DNA from: Zeugodacus cucurbitae
Taxonomy: Eukaryota; Arthropoda; Insecta; Diptera; Tephritidae
Assembly: GCF_028554725.1 (NCBI RefSeq)
Contig: NC_071671.1
Span: 558,001 to 622,000, forward strand
Direction of reading: 5' to 3'
DNA length: 64,000 bases
Positions 1-14,000 of the stretch are shown here, in pieces. The position numbers were made by a program, and so were the translations under genes. The notes beneath the pieces were generated by a model, which was not told where the DNA came from, made no database searches, and saw nothing but the letters and a program-made list of their open reading frames with translations. Each line of letters begins with the position of its first letter. The first letter of the stretch is position 1.

Positions 1-110
1 CGGACAACCAACAAAGTTTTCTAATTTGCCATAAATTATTGCTTTTAGCGGAGCAATTTGACACAATTTGTCATTATTAAGCGTAGTTAGCCATGAAGCT
101 TAAGATAGGA

Positions 111-715
111 TCAGGAATCTTTTAAAAGTATTTTTTTTTTTTGAGCTACCAGCAGACAGGCATACTCAGATGGCGTAATTTCTTCGAGGGAGATCTTTTT
201 CTGCATGCTGTGCCGGATGACCGGCGGATAAAATAACAAAGCGATAGACTCAGAGAAACGAACACATCTAGGGTGCTCTAATTCTAATTGATATAATTCA
301 TGAGTGGTCTCCACTTTTTTCACATTTTTTTCGAGAGCTTTTACGTCTTACGTCATAAGCTGAATCTTAATGAAATACTTGTATCGCAATCTCAGAGATG
401 GAAAACTTTCTCATATCTCTCTTTCACTTTGAAGTCAAAGGGATTCTATTCTGCGTCCTTTAATAATACAAAATGTAATATGGAAGGAGCGAAGCAGAAG
501 TGATAGGCAAAAATAAACTGTGTGAAACAATTAAAAGAGAAATTTATTAAAGCAAATATACTCACCTCCTTCGCTGGCAGAGGGTCAGGTCCCAGGCCAT
601 TCTGGAAAAGATATTCAGATATTAGTTTGTGGATTCTTTCATATGGTACATATAAAAACTCAGTAATAATGGAAACATGTAAAAGCCGGATATTAGCTAA
701 ATGAATCGATTTCAT
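111..715 (-). pseudogene. Unrecognised exon-like ORFs, possible gene remnant
   Basis: Two minus-strand open stretches lie close together. The upstream one (about 700-555) reads ...RIHKLISEYLFQNGLGPDP... and ends at a good splice donor (GAG|GTGAGT, exon end near 566). The downstream one (about 347-111) reads ...HELYQLELEHPRCVRFSESI... and ends in a stop at the low-coordinate side. Their amino-acid composition looks more protein-like than the surrounding spacer. I cannot join them cleanly: the acceptor is unclear, and stops precede the second ORF in its own frame. I do not recognise a family. It could be the 3' end of a host gene entering from the right, a decayed transposon, or chance. Confidence 0.22.
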
Positions 716-3700
716 TAAATTTCAAAATTCAAATCGCCAAATTGTAATTAATGTACTCGTATGAGGAGAGTTAACCAACCATTTATCGGGTTTACGCTTG
801 ACTATGCGAGCGATTAGAAGGTAGACGGCGTGACAGGATAAAACTGCTCTAGGCGATATGCTTGAATACTCCCTGTGATTAAGCCTCACATCGTTAATCT
901 AAACAGTAGCGGTTGGACCATTGCAAATGGCAACCAAAATCACATTAAACACATGAAGCATCCATACTCAGACTCCCATTTGTATGGGAGAAGCTGCGTA
1001 CAATGTTTCGCACAAGTACAACACACACACCCCATACATAGTCGAACATATGTAAATGGATAGAAGTTTAGCAAAATGCATGTAAATCTTACTAATCTGA
1101 ATTTTGAATAACAGTGTGCTGTTAGCACAGAGTCAATGATCACAAATATAACTTCACATCTAAATTGTGTTTAGCGGTTTTACTAAGCATGATCGCAGTT
1201 CGGTTGGTCATGAGTTGGAAACCCATTCCCTTTCTATTTAAAAGAGAGCTGTGACAGACGGAGAGCGTCAGCAGAAGGAGCTGATTTCAAAAGCCGTTAT
1301 ATTGCAAGCAGGCGTAAATTTTGTAGTCTGACTCTTCATTTCATTAAACTATGCTAAAATGTTCTTATGCGAAACCAAACTCAGTAATGTTTGAAAAATT
1401 ACTTTTAGGTCTTAATAATTAAACGTTTGGTGAGCTAACCTATGTGAATGGAAATTTACAACTTCTACAAAAAAAGTTGTTCATGAGCACAGTGAATTAT
1501 TGTAGAGTAGGTAGTGATCTAATGCGAGGAGTTTCAACGAGTTCTCACATCTTTAAACACTGTTCCATGTACGAGTGCATTTGTTGGTATTTTTATGATT
1601 TCTGTGTGAATAGTTATGGTGGCATACTAGCTAGAGTTAAGTACCAATGTGGCATCGGCTGGTAAGATTTTCCTGTTCCTCACAACTAATCGTTGCAAAT
1701 TGCCTCTTTGTGATTTAAGACTTTTACCAATAAAATTTTAATGACAACATTTAGCCAAGTTAAGCAAATGTGGAAGGCTCGTTTGGTAGTATATTGTCGG
1801 CTACCACATTTGCTCGTACATTTCAACAACGGACCAACGCGCTTCGAAGGTGAATACGCTGCTACTGTGCAACATTAGGCGCAACAGTAACTATAAAATT
1901 CATTTTACACGGATGTTTTAAGTAGATAACTTGCTATGAAAGAAGCGCAAGAAAAACTTGCGCATACACATTCCATTGAATTTAATTTAATTCTAAAGTG
2001 TTTCGAATGATGGAAATCGAAATCGAATTTTTCGACTGAGTATGAACTTAAGGAGTAGTTGAGGGCGCGCATACTTTCACACACATGTGAGAGTATATAC
2101 TCGTATGAAAATCTCGGTTTACATGTTGTAGAATTCTTACGACATCGCCTTTTCCAACAGAACAGTATCGAACCCTCCAAATTGTGGTTCAAGTCCTATG
2201 GAGCGCGGTCTCAAAATTCCGAAGCATAACGCTCTCTGCCGTTGGCTTGGAGCAAGTTAGTCGCTTCAAACTTATGCGGCTTGATTTCTTACTAAAAAAC
2301 TCGTCAAGCAAACCATGCAATGGTAAATTGGATAGACGAGATCAGGCTCTCAAGTAACTGAGATAAATCAATGACCTAAATTATGGATGTACTATATAAT
2401 ATATAAGACCTTAAAATTGAAATGTGTGTTTATCTGAGATTCATTTGAAGTTGAACTGTCCACTGTTGGCACTTGTCAGAATTATGCGAATTCGCTTGCG
2501 AATCGCCGAATCATTGAATATATTCTCAGGCACAGACACCTGTGTCTGCGTCTTAACATATCAATGTATATTAGCTAGTATATGTATATTTATAAAAAAT
2601 TACAGAAGCACAGAACTATGTATGTCGAATAACATCAGAACTGCATAAACACTTGTTAAGTAATGTCAGCGGCTTTTCGGAGAAAATATGGTTTATTCTA
2701 ATACTAGTTGCCCAATAAACAAATAAAATAATGGCACAAAACAAACGAACAAAAAAAATAAGGACTTGACTGAGTCCATAAAGCAGACAGTTTCAAAGAG
2801 AATTCGTCTACAAATAATATAAAAACATTGTATTGATCTTGTATGTCCATTTGAGTATTTACTCTTCATATGTGCTTGTGGTGATCGAATGCTGGCCATA
2901 CAGTGTGCCGTGCAAGACAATGCCGATGTTATTTATGTCAGTAGTGATCATTGAATGGTCGTACAAAACCGATTTTCAGATGTCTAGTATGACATTTGTT
3001 AAATAAAATGATCATGCTGCTTGTATATTCCATCTGTCAACAGTGGCCAGCGGCTGTCTTCAGTGGGAATCTCTATAATAATTGGTGTAGTTAATCTGTG
3101 CAAAGTGCCAGCAGCTGTCAGTGCAACATAAGGCGCTGCCACTTTAAGTTCAAATCGGTGTTGATCCAAATGCCAATTGAATCGCTGCGAATTAAATGGA
3201 ATCACACGGAGTGATAAGCTTTTTAAACTATAGCCGACCGCTGTGAGATTTATGGGAACGATTTTCAGCCGCAAGTGGCATTCCAATGGGCACTATTAAC
3301 GTACCATGTGCTAAAAATCGAGCAGCCTCTTAGCAGCCGGTGTCAAGCACAGACAAACGGACGACCATGCGATCAAGCCGCTAACCAGCCAGCGAACTAA
3401 CAAACTAAGTTGCCGGTTAAACTTCCAAATAGTCTTTCAAATTGGCTGCCAGTTATGTATGTATGTATAGTCGGTACTAGTTAACAGTGCAACAGCTCAA
3501 CAGCACAGCTGCTGCACTTGATATTCAACGCTAAGCCAAATAAAGCGAAAGAGGGCAACACATCTTGTGGTGCAGGCGACGCATAAGCGCACATGCAACT
3601 TAAGCCACAACATTACCCCACATGTGCGGCAACGGCAACATGGTGTCAAAGTGTTAACGTCCAACGTAGTAAACAATGACACTCCATCGATCACAAATCA

Positions 3701-5350
3701 AGAACCAGCCAACATCAAGCGCAGGAATAACCTTACGAGTCAAACGACTGAAAGCGGTCACTGCGAATACGACGCACACATGTACGAGTATGTCTCTGCA
3801 ACATGTTTGTTTGTGCGCATAGAATGTTGCTAAACTTTTTTTGGTGTATGAAAAGTCGTTAGCATGGCGCATAATTGAAATTTGTGAGTTGCCCACAACG
3901 ATGCAATGAGAAGAAGGATTTGAAAATGCCCCAGTATGGAGTGTGCCCCTGCCAATGTGAAGCATTTAATTGTTGAAATATCGGTTGCCCCCAAGAGAGC
4001 AATGCATAACATCTTCCGATGCACTAGTCAATTGGTCATTCGGATCCAACTCATCAAGCTCATCAAACCAATTGGAGTAACAATTCGAATAAACCCAATT
4101 GGGTATTTGGAATGCATTTGTGATGGATAAACACCTCCACACCCTTGCGCCATACGAATAGTATGTTATGATGAGCCACTTGGAATATATGTCGGTATGA
4201 GATAGCAAGTATAACGGCTAGTGGGGAAATATAATCGTTGCCACAAGCTCTAGGGTTAAACTGTGCTTCGCCTGGCGTTAGGTGATTCCATTACGTTGAA
4301 TATGGGAGATCCAGCAGATTCAACTACATTACACTACTTCGAGATTTTTAAAATATAAGTTCTCAGTTCTGGAACCATATCTCATTTTATAAGCCACCAC
4401 CTAGTAATTAGAGTTTTGTTGCCAACTTTGGTACTCTAAACAAATTGCTGCGACCGCCTTCTGTGGCATGTCAATGTACCTAAATGAATGTCGTTTAAGG
4501 AATTTATTTCAGAGTTTGTGTAAAATATAAACTTCGATGTAGTAGAAACATTTTGGGGAAAACAATGCACTTGTAAGTGATGTGTATATTATATTTGTAT
4601 GTATGTACTCGAGCATTTAAATATAATACTTAAGAATGGGCAGTGGTGTATCTAAACACGCTCTGATAACAAACAGGCCGTTACATTGGAATGATATGCG
4701 AGTTTCATGCGTTGGCTACTTGTGACCTATAGGTTTTATTGTACTCTTTGTTGGCTACGGCTGCGTACAAACGCCGAGTAACATTTGTATGCACTTTGAA
4801 ATAATTGTTATAATTCCTTATTTTATTTTCTGTGTTTTCACCTCATTGTGTTTCGAGTAGTGTACACTTGATGGACTTCTTGACACAAGTGCCATGTTAA
4901 GCGATGGAATGGAGCTCTGATGGAAAGATCGACAGGAGGACAGGCGTTTAGATTTGAACAAAAACAGTGGCACTAGAGCTATCGTGATTCTCATTCCGTT
5001 TTGTGAGTAGATACTTGTTTAAAACTGTTGTATGCATAGAAGTCAATGAGGTGCGATGTGTGTGTGCAGTAGGTGTACATGTTTGCATAGAGATGGGCGT
5101 GTATACAACGGTAGACAACGCATTTGTGTGGGCTTCATTATAACTCAGATTGTGTGCTACTTATGTATAGTCTTTTTTTCACCATTCGACTGAATTTTCA
5201 TTATATTTATAAATGAAATAACAAATAATTTTTGGTTTTCTGACCTCTTAGCTTGTGAGAGAATACTTTCTCAGTAAATATACATATATTGAATATATAA
5301 TATAATAAATTCAATGGAGCATCAAAAATGATTGCATGTAAATATTAAGC
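716..5350. other. Intergenic spacer, no gene seen
   Basis: ORFs here are short, overlap on both strands and have no recognisable protein features. The sequence is AT-rich, with short ATGT-type runs (for example near 3458 and 4600). A TATA-like TATTTAA at 1235 lies about 35 bases before a TCAG initiator-like site at 1268-1271, but no coding region follows it. No RNA gene was recognised. Confidence 0.6.
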
Positions 5351-5973
5351 CGATCCGATAAGTACACTTAGACAGAATAGCGCCACTAACGCAAGAGATC
5401 AGTAGGCGGCTACTGTCAATTTTCAGTATCATTCTAATCGGAGTCGAAGTTTAGTTTTGACTGAAGTCGACACAGTGAACATCACCCGGCGGACTTGCTC
5501 CGAAAACTTCTTCTGTCGTATTGAAAGTTTAGAAAGGTGATGGCCAGGTTATCGCCATCACGCAGAAGTTTCACTTTGCACTTTTGCTTGATCCTTGTTA
5601 GGAGAAATAATCCACTATTTTTCCAAATTTTTCGTTTTTCATTTGTGGCCTAAGCACTACTAAACAGTTTCTGGACACAGCGGAATAGCGGGAAATTGTA
5701 AGGCTGATGAGCAAGGTCTCACTCTCGGTTGCTCCTACTGGACAGACTGAGCTGGGCAAACGCTGGTTAGTCACTAGCACTTGGGTAGTCGGCAAATCCT
5801 TCTGGCCTAAGGCGAATTGCAACAAGTCTACCCAGCTCTTCGGCCTTAGTAAAGTTTATCTCTCCTTAGTCGTAGGGGTTCTAACTGGCTATTGTCCCAT
5901 CGGGATTCATGCTGTTAGATTAAAAATCGTAACGGATGCTAGCTGTGGGTGCCTAACCTAACTTATCGGATCG
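5351..5973. repeat. 623-bp unit flanked by 13-bp inverted repeats
   Basis: CGATCCGATAAGT at 5351-5363 is the exact reverse complement of ACTTATCGGATCG at 5961-5973. The enclosed DNA is more GC-rich than its flanks and holds a retroelement RNase H fragment. The repeats may be coincidence or may mark a composite or non-autonomous element; I found no clear target-site duplication. Confidence 0.4.
5650..5961 (+). mobile_element. Degraded non-LTR retrotransposon fragment (RNase H and following region)
   Basis: The plus-strand frame around 5668-5715 reads SGHSGIAGNCKADE, which matches the C-terminal RNase H signature (GHxGIxGNxxADE) common in non-LTR retrotransposon ORF2 proteins. About 75 codons later, LSLVVGVLTGYCPIGIHAVR resembles the LTGHCPL(x)H segment that follows RNase H in Jockey- and I-like elements. 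A Cys-containing stretch and a stop follow at 5959-5961. Upstream there is no intact reverse transcriptase, and the frame degenerates before 5650, so this is a short dead piece. The exact clade cannot be assigned by eye. The 228-nt minus-strand ORF over the same DNA is its antisense shadow. Confidence 0.7.
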
Positions 5974-8900
5974 CCGTCGTACTCTAAATTGGTGTGGTAA
6001 CAAATCGTTAACGAGTTAATTCAGATAAAATTCCTACTGTCTTGCCATCGCGGGTGTCTTTACTTTAGGCGTATCCGATAACTTTTCATGGCAAAAAGTC
6101 TTGAAAAGGGTAGAAAAATCACTATTTATTCGGCTGAGAGAAAAGCTAACCGTTCTTTGAAGATAGGGTCGATAATGTAAAGCTGCTTTAACCGCATATG
6201 AGTGTTGGTGGCATAAGTAGTCTATCTTATGACGGGTTCATCCGTTAAACTTTAGAAGTTTTATTTCATTAATATTGCAATAGGTATGTACATACATATG
6301 TTATGTTGAAAGGAAGTAGGATACTTACCATGAAAACCATTAAATAGTAAAACAGCTTACAAAACAAATAACCGTCATGCGTCGCTATTGCCGCAGCTAT
6401 TTACTCGTGGTTGACGCCAATGTTGCGAATGCTTTCGAGTGGTGTTTTGAGTGGTAAGTGCGAGAGTGTGTGCGCATGCGTTTCAGCGAGTGCAGGTGCG
6501 TGCGTGTGTGCAAAGCTTTATATCGACCCATGCTATAACGTGCACGCACACACATGCACACAAACGCACATATGCGGACAGAGAGCCGCGCAGAAATGCA
6601 ATGACACCTGTTGATGATTGTTGGTATTGTTGTTGATTGTTGATGTTGTTGTTTTTGGTATTATTGTTTAGCCAGTAGTGCTTTGTCTTAACCACAATTA
6701 TTACTAGCAAATGTCTGCAATAAGGAATTCAAGCAAAACTGGCACAATTGATGCAGTGGCGCACGCTTGATGCATTGTGCAAATGCTTGCGGCTTGTGCA
6801 AGACGGCGGGATGCGCAAGCCTCACAGGGGTGCAGGCGATGCTTACGGTGCGTGACGCGACGTGCTGCGAGCAATAATCAAGCGACCGGTGTCGTCGTCT
6901 CAAAGGCTCATAAACGAAAAATTTACGATGCAGAAAGAGTTTGCACCACTCGAACGCTTACAGCGCGATTCGAACGTGTTCGTTGAACAAGAAATCCGCA
7001 AATGAATATATGAAATTGACGTATTTTATAACGTTTCATTTAGGTACACACAGTCACCTATGTAAGTGCTGGCCACGCGATTGCTCTGCTGCTTACTTTA
7101 TATACACTCCTATTCATATGTTTTCGATCATTTATATATCACACTTCTGCATATTCTCGCATTGTTTTTCATAAGTCATATTTTCCAAATCACTAAAATT
7201 GCATATCCGTCATTAACTATTGTTAAATACCCTAGTAAGTACATATGTATGTACATATGTGTATATGGATCGCCTGAGTACTGTTAGAACATAGCCACCG
7301 CTGTCACTATGCTTGCGAGTATGCATATGTGTACGCGTGTGAATTGAAATAACAGTACGCAAGTACAGTGGAGGAGTCCGTAGCATTGCGTTGATGGCAG
7401 AAGGTAGCACCCACTACCTACCGCGATGATGATTTAAGTGCTCAACTAGCGGTGTACTCGCAGTTGATTGAAAGGCGGTTGAAATACATAGCTTATGGCG
7501 GCGTGTCACGGCTCGGTGGTTAACACTTGCGCGCACTCGTATTATTGCAGGTTGGGTGCGCTGATGGGTTTTTATCATTTTTCGGAATTTCAATTGTGAG
7601 CAATTGGCTTTGATTGGCACCACCCATGACTGTGCAACGGCATACCACGTCTATTTAGTGTGCCACACCAGTGGCGAGTGTCTACGCCTTTAGAAATTTC
7701 GGATGCAACTCGGATGTGGTGCGCACATTAGGGAGGTTCAAAGATCGATCATACAATTTTCATGTCAAAATTATAAGAAATTATCAATTCATTGTATCTA
7801 ATGGTTGCATAATTCAGATGACTTTCCGAAACATGCTCTTTAGATTTGAAATAAATTGATAAAATAATTTTGCAATTGTTGCCTTCAATAAACTGAGTTC
7901 GGCTGTGACAACCCGAAGGTGTGGTGCATAATATTCGAACATCTTTTAGATCTTCCTATGTGAGCTTTGACATTCCAAATACCTATGCCACGGGGGTTTT
8001 AAGTATGACACTCCAGTGGAATTGTGTTTGCGATATCGCCCCACCCTTTGTAATAGACACTCTGGATTCTTCACACAATGCAGGCGCGCCGAAATGTGTG
8101 AAAACACCCAGACATGTGTACAAACATGGGCAGATAGCAACGTGGGTGTATGCGCGGATGATCCAATGCCAGCGGCGGCAAATTCGTTGACATATTAACA
8201 TATTAAATGCTTTATTATTATGAATTTACTGAAACTACAAAATATGCGCCATAGAATATAATACGAGTATAAACTCACACATTGACACAAACAAGTATGA
8301 AATAACTGACAAAATACCTTCTAGATTTCGTTACTAAGGTCAAAAAACGTTCACGTTAAATGTAATAACTGTTAAAATTTTTGTAGTCCTGTTAATTACT
8401 TTCGAGTGCCCCGTGAATTTTGTACCTATCTATCAAGGACATAACCTACGGTTAGAAATACGACCAACTGTTCAATGGGCATTCCAAAAGGATTTAAATG
8501 CAAAACCGTTTACGGAGAAAGATGAACAAAGATTGTTTATTACCCGAAAAAAAGGCTGATCATATACTGATATACAACATACGCACAAGCATCGGTGAGC
8601 AGTTAGTTCGGAATATGCGGCAAAATGCTTAACACTCTCATTATGACACAATTCTTTTGGAATCACAATTAGATAAACACAAATCAATTGATCATAACTC
8701 CATTCAATGCTAGCCGCGTTTGTTGCACGTGTTAACAACCGGTATGAGATTAGCAAATGCTTTTTGCGCCACAATCGACAATCACGGTGTAGCGCGACGA
8801 AAGTTGTAAACAACACACTTCAATTAGCCGGCGTTGATCGCAACATGCTTCTGCCGTATTCGTTTGTTGATTTAAGCGCGCGAACGTCACACCGACTTGC

Positions 8901-10979
8901 AGAAAACTATCGAACTGGACGCCTCGAATGCGCTTACATCGCAGCCGGGGCCATGAATTGGAAACGGCAACGCCAGCGATCGCTGCTGGATGAAGAGCCA
9001 GCCAGACACAGCCGAAGTTCCCCACACCCTCATGGCACAAGCAACACAACAACACTCGGTGCACATCGAGCAGCAGCAAGAAAGGTAAATACGAAAATTT
9101 ACATCAAACTCACCACACTACCTGTCGGCGCGTCGGCATGACGGCCGTGCATTTAATGTGGGAGCACATCTTTGCAACCGTTGTTGTTGCTGCATCATGT
9201 TTTTGTTTTCATTGCGGTTTAATCATAAAAATATACTGACATACATACATATGTGCTTGTATAGCAGCACATATGTACATACTAGTGTACGCTTTGTAGT
9301 GTTAAACACAGAGTTTAGCATCCGCTTTGAGATTGTATGTGCGCCGTCGGCTGTCAAGAACTACCAGCAGCTGTTGTCATTGTGCTGTTGCTGTTGCTAT
9401 TGCTTTTGTTGTTTGTGCTTCCGACGCTGTTACAGCACTGTTATTGCTGTCCACTGATCGGTTGATTACTTTACCGTTGCTTAAGGTGGAGCTACGCCAA
9501 ATGACGACAAGTTTGAGCTCGCCTCATTTGGTAACGACAACGAACGAAACGAAAGCGCCAAGATGACGTTCAGTGTATTGGTGTTCCTGTTGCTGTTGGT
9601 TGGTGATTGCGCCGCGCTTCACTAAATATGTTTACTGTTGTGTGCGCGTATACGTTCACACATATATGTATATACACCTACATACGTACATATGTACATA
9701 CATACATACTCGTATGAACAATTTGTTGAGGGCGATATATTTGACGAATGACGTTGAAATGTAATATTTTCACATACAATAAACGCTATCGTTAACGCAT
9801 TTACAACAACAATATTATTTAGTAATTTTATTTATTTTTAACGGAAAATATGCCGCAAATGCTTTTAATTACTCCGTGCTTCTTCAAATGTATGTGTCAA
9901 TTCTTCATTTTTAAATAATTAATACACACAGATCGCACGGTAGTTTTCTTCACTACAAAATTCACAAATTCATATTTATACACATATCTGTATGCATGTA
10001 TGCAGATATATATGTAGTTTATATGTATGTTGTTTAGGCAAGCCAAGTTGCACAGTGTTTTTCTTGCGGCGTTTCATCTAACGGCGATTCGAACATTTAA
10101 TTGACTGATTGCAACGGCTGGCTCTGGTCAGATTGTCATGTTCGGACTCTTTATTTATTTCATTATTAACATTCACTGTTCGTGTGTTTGTTTGTACGCA
10201 TGTTCATTTCATTTCATTTTTTGATAACACCAACGCATTCACGAGCGTTTTACCACGCTTCGTTAGTCTAAAAATGTTTGCATAGGTTGACAGGTTGATC
10301 ACTGATGCTTGATCAGTCAAGTATGTATGTACACGTACATAAGCTGTTGCAGCTTCCACTTCTGCTGCCACCGTTCATTGTTCAAGCAAAGCACATTTAT
10401 TTTCATTTTCATTTTTTTTGGTCAGTTATTTTTGTCATACTTGCCTTATGCTATGCATCGCCAAAGACGCTCTGCACGATTTTGTTGTCTCTGTCAATGC
10501 GGCATTAAACGCATGTGGCGCACTCTTCACAGCCAGCATCACCGTTAACAGTGTACGGCCAGTGGAGTCCGTCCATTCATCTGCCTTGGTTGCGGCATAA
10601 ACCTACAAAACGTACAATTGCAAACGTGTGATATGTGCACACACACACATGCATGCGAGTGAGCTTGCGACCGTCCAAAACGCAAACTAATCCATTTTGG
10701 TGGCAACTCTTGCGCGCTGCAGGCCGCCATCACAGCCAAGCCAAGCGGCAAGCGGCGTAGGAAAGCAGCAGCGTGCTCCAATTTTATTCACATCCATCGC
10801 CATTTTTGGCCACTAACCCATCAGAACAAGTAGTGATCAGAAATCAGTAGTGATGTACTATGTACTCGAACATGTTTTTATTGGAAAGTCCGAATTTATT
10901 TAAATTTTAATTGAAATTGTCGTCGTTACCGCTGTCGAGCGACGTTATCTGCCTTTGCCTGGGAGCTGCATTGCATTGG

Positions 10980-11011
10980 ATGTGTGAATTTGTGTGAATT
11001 TGTGTGAATTT
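10980..11011. repeat. Tandem decamer, about 3 copies
   Basis: The unit TTTGTGTGAA is repeated about three times without a mismatch. It is a minor local duplication in spacer with no visible function. Confidence 0.8.
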
Positions 11012-14000
11012 GCGCATTTCCCACGCTCTATATACCGTATTTATTGATGTCAATGAAGTTATTGTTTACCTAATCGTAATAAGCGAATACAGCAAGCGCT
11101 CAGTTGCCCGATTTGGCGAACATTTGCCTACGGCAAAATGTGGTGTTGGCCTTTATGTTTGTCTGCAATCTTTGCGCGCGCAGAAGTTATGAGTAAAACT
11201 TTCGATACGATATCTATCTGGGAGCTTAGACCGAGGAATTAAGAAATCATAGCTACAATATGGGACTCAATTGTATGCTTGTATATGTATAATTATGTAT
11301 TCCAAATTATTCAAATGAGCTCTCAAGTGGTAGTTATAGGGTTGGTAGGACGAGCTTTGTGATGTCAAGGCGCCAAAAAATGAACTCGCCAAGAAATTGT
11401 GACGATAAAGGAAATGTATAATTGCTATCTCAAAAGTATTAAGCCTTCCCAGCATAGAAATAGCAGCACTGTCGCAATAAAGTTACAAATTATAATACCT
11501 TTATATTCTCAGAATAATTACGATATGCAGAGTGTAAATAAGAATACTCGTAATTCATTATTCTCGCAATCGACTTCTAACATGCTCCAATTCAATTAAA
11601 AAACGCAAACAAAATTATAAATTATGCTACAATTGTCATCTGCCTGCATAGTGCATGTGTACATGTGTACAGACATGCTAATCGCTCTGTGTGCCAAAAA
11701 GTTCGTGTCTTAAGTCCTTTGATTTGTATGCTCATTGTGACTCACTGAATCCGGCAGACAAGCGTTTGAATTCTTCCAACGCGATGAGCATAGAACAAGT
11801 AACTGCACTGCAATTGCTGAAAAAAAGTCATGGTATTTATATGCAGCGCACAAATAATCGAATGGCGCCTATTATTGGCCGTACATCGTCGTCTATTGAC
11901 TATTTGACGAGATACGGTACTCGAGTTCAGTAAGCTCATGGCGAAGAAATTACTATTTAGACACCTTCGAAAGCAATTTGCAAAGAGCGTTTACTGAATA
12001 AATTATTTTGCTTGCATAATAGAACCAACACAGTATTTAGATCTGCACACAGCCAAAGACGAAGCGTCGCAGAGTCGTCCCCTGCACTGGAAAAGCAAGT
12101 TACACGTACCATATCGTCTATCGTCTATCGGCGATCGTCGATCGGCGCTTGTGGTTATGTGATTGTCATTGCAAATTTTATTTCTAACTCTTCGACAAGT
12201 ACTAACATTAATGCTTTGATAATTACCTACTACTGCTGCTGGTGGGGCCACAACTTACATAGTTCGTTCAGAATAAAACTAAAATATTGAGTTTTGCATA
12301 CACCTAGTAGTGTTTAGCGAGTTTATTAGTGGTAAATATAGAAATTTGCGAGTTTGTGTCTTTTAACATAATCAAATTCTCGTATTTAGTTTGAGTCGTA
12401 TGCACACGATCATAATAGATTATGGAAAAGTTGTATGAAGGGTGATACTGTTGACTTTCCGAAGATGCCATTAACACGTTTGGCAAGGGCGCTTCCAAGG
12501 GAATCCAAGGCGAAGCGCTCATCCACACTGAACGTATTGGGAAATCTGGCAAATATCGCGCAAGTAAAACGATAAATCGTGCCGATGTTGAACTTTGTGC
12601 GATTTTCCCAAGAACTAGGTGCGATGTGACTAGACGGCGTTGCCTGAGAAATGAATAGCGAAATAGCAACACTAGACCAACATCGCAACAACTACAAACA
12701 CAGCTACAGCAGAGCAATTTGAACGCTTGATAAAAACAAAAACAAAAAAAAAAAACAAGACCATCACAACCGCGGCGAGAGTTCGGCGGTTTATCGACAT
12801 ATTTATACGAGAAAGATTTTCGATTTATTGCATTAGTATTAAATTTGGAAGTTTACCAAAGGAAAAGTTTACCAGAGCAAAATAAGATAAAAGCTTAAAG
12901 GGTGAGAAGATGAGCCGCTTAAGTTGCTCATTAGGTGTATACTTGTATAGCTGAAAAATATGTCGAAACTATTTTGTTTTTTATTTATTAATGGAAAGGT
13001 ATTTAGAACATTTTTAATGACACTACACATCCATTTCCGAAAACATCTGTATTTGGCAGTGTGTGTCAGCTCTGCAGGTGACCACCATCTCATGGGTCTC
13101 TTTGCTTAATTAAGCGCCTTTGAATTCATAGTCTTGTTGTTTTTACATTCCTACATCAGCAGCACTCAATACATATACAATATTCTGAATCTTGACCCCG
13201 TTTCAATTTTTGAGTTATTGCACATCAAACCGATTTTAGTCTGCAAACAACTGCATAGAAATACACAAATCAGGCTTGAAATAGTAAACGCGATACGCTT
13301 CGAACTTGCAACAAGCGCTCGAATTCGTACATGTGGTAACAAAAAAGTGGTGATGGAGATTGACAATGGTCATTTTGAATAGTTTCTATTGGGAATCGCT
13401 TTGAACATGTATGTCTCCTTTTTGTTGTTGTAGCACTATTGCAGCAAGAACTGAACTAAGTTCTACCGAAGCGCAGGAGCGATTAGTTGTTATGTATGGT
13501 ACAGCAAAATAATTGCAACAACAATTAAAGTACAGCAGCCCGATATGAAAGTTCGACGGAGTGGAGTTCCCACACTCTTGATAAAAAACTGTATCACATC
13601 GCAGATGAAAAGCTCTATGCCAAATATGAGCGTATCAAATATTCAGATCTGATGATAGTCTTCACGATTGAAGCTAAAGTCAAAGTTGCTGCACAATGGG
13701 AACATTGTTTTATCAGCGAATCGGATATATAATGATCGTACCGGAAGTTCGAATTCAATCATGAAAAGCTTTTTTCCGGAGGTTCGTCATTACTAGTCAT
13801 TTCCTAAATGTAGGCTAACTGTTTAAGAAAAATCTTAATGATACCAATAAAAAAATGAGATTCAACACAGGTTCAGCTTAGTGCTTCGTTTCAATATAAT
13901 TAAATATATAATATTCCGAAAAAGCTATTTCAAACGAGTTTAAAAAATGGTTACATTTGTTTCACCTATATATCTCGTTCTCCCTCGTTCGGTTAACTTT

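Noticed and set aside
1235..1271. TATTTAA plus TCAG promoter-like pair
   Set aside because: Spacing is a few bases too long for a standard TATA-initiator pair and no gene follows.
8707..9141. 144-codon plus-strand ORF
   Set aside because: No recognisable motif, long antisense ORFs overlap, and there is no promoter or splice context; kept only as a compositional oddity.
12304..12717. 137-codon minus-strand ORF
   Set aside because: No domain, no splice context, and competing frames on both strands.
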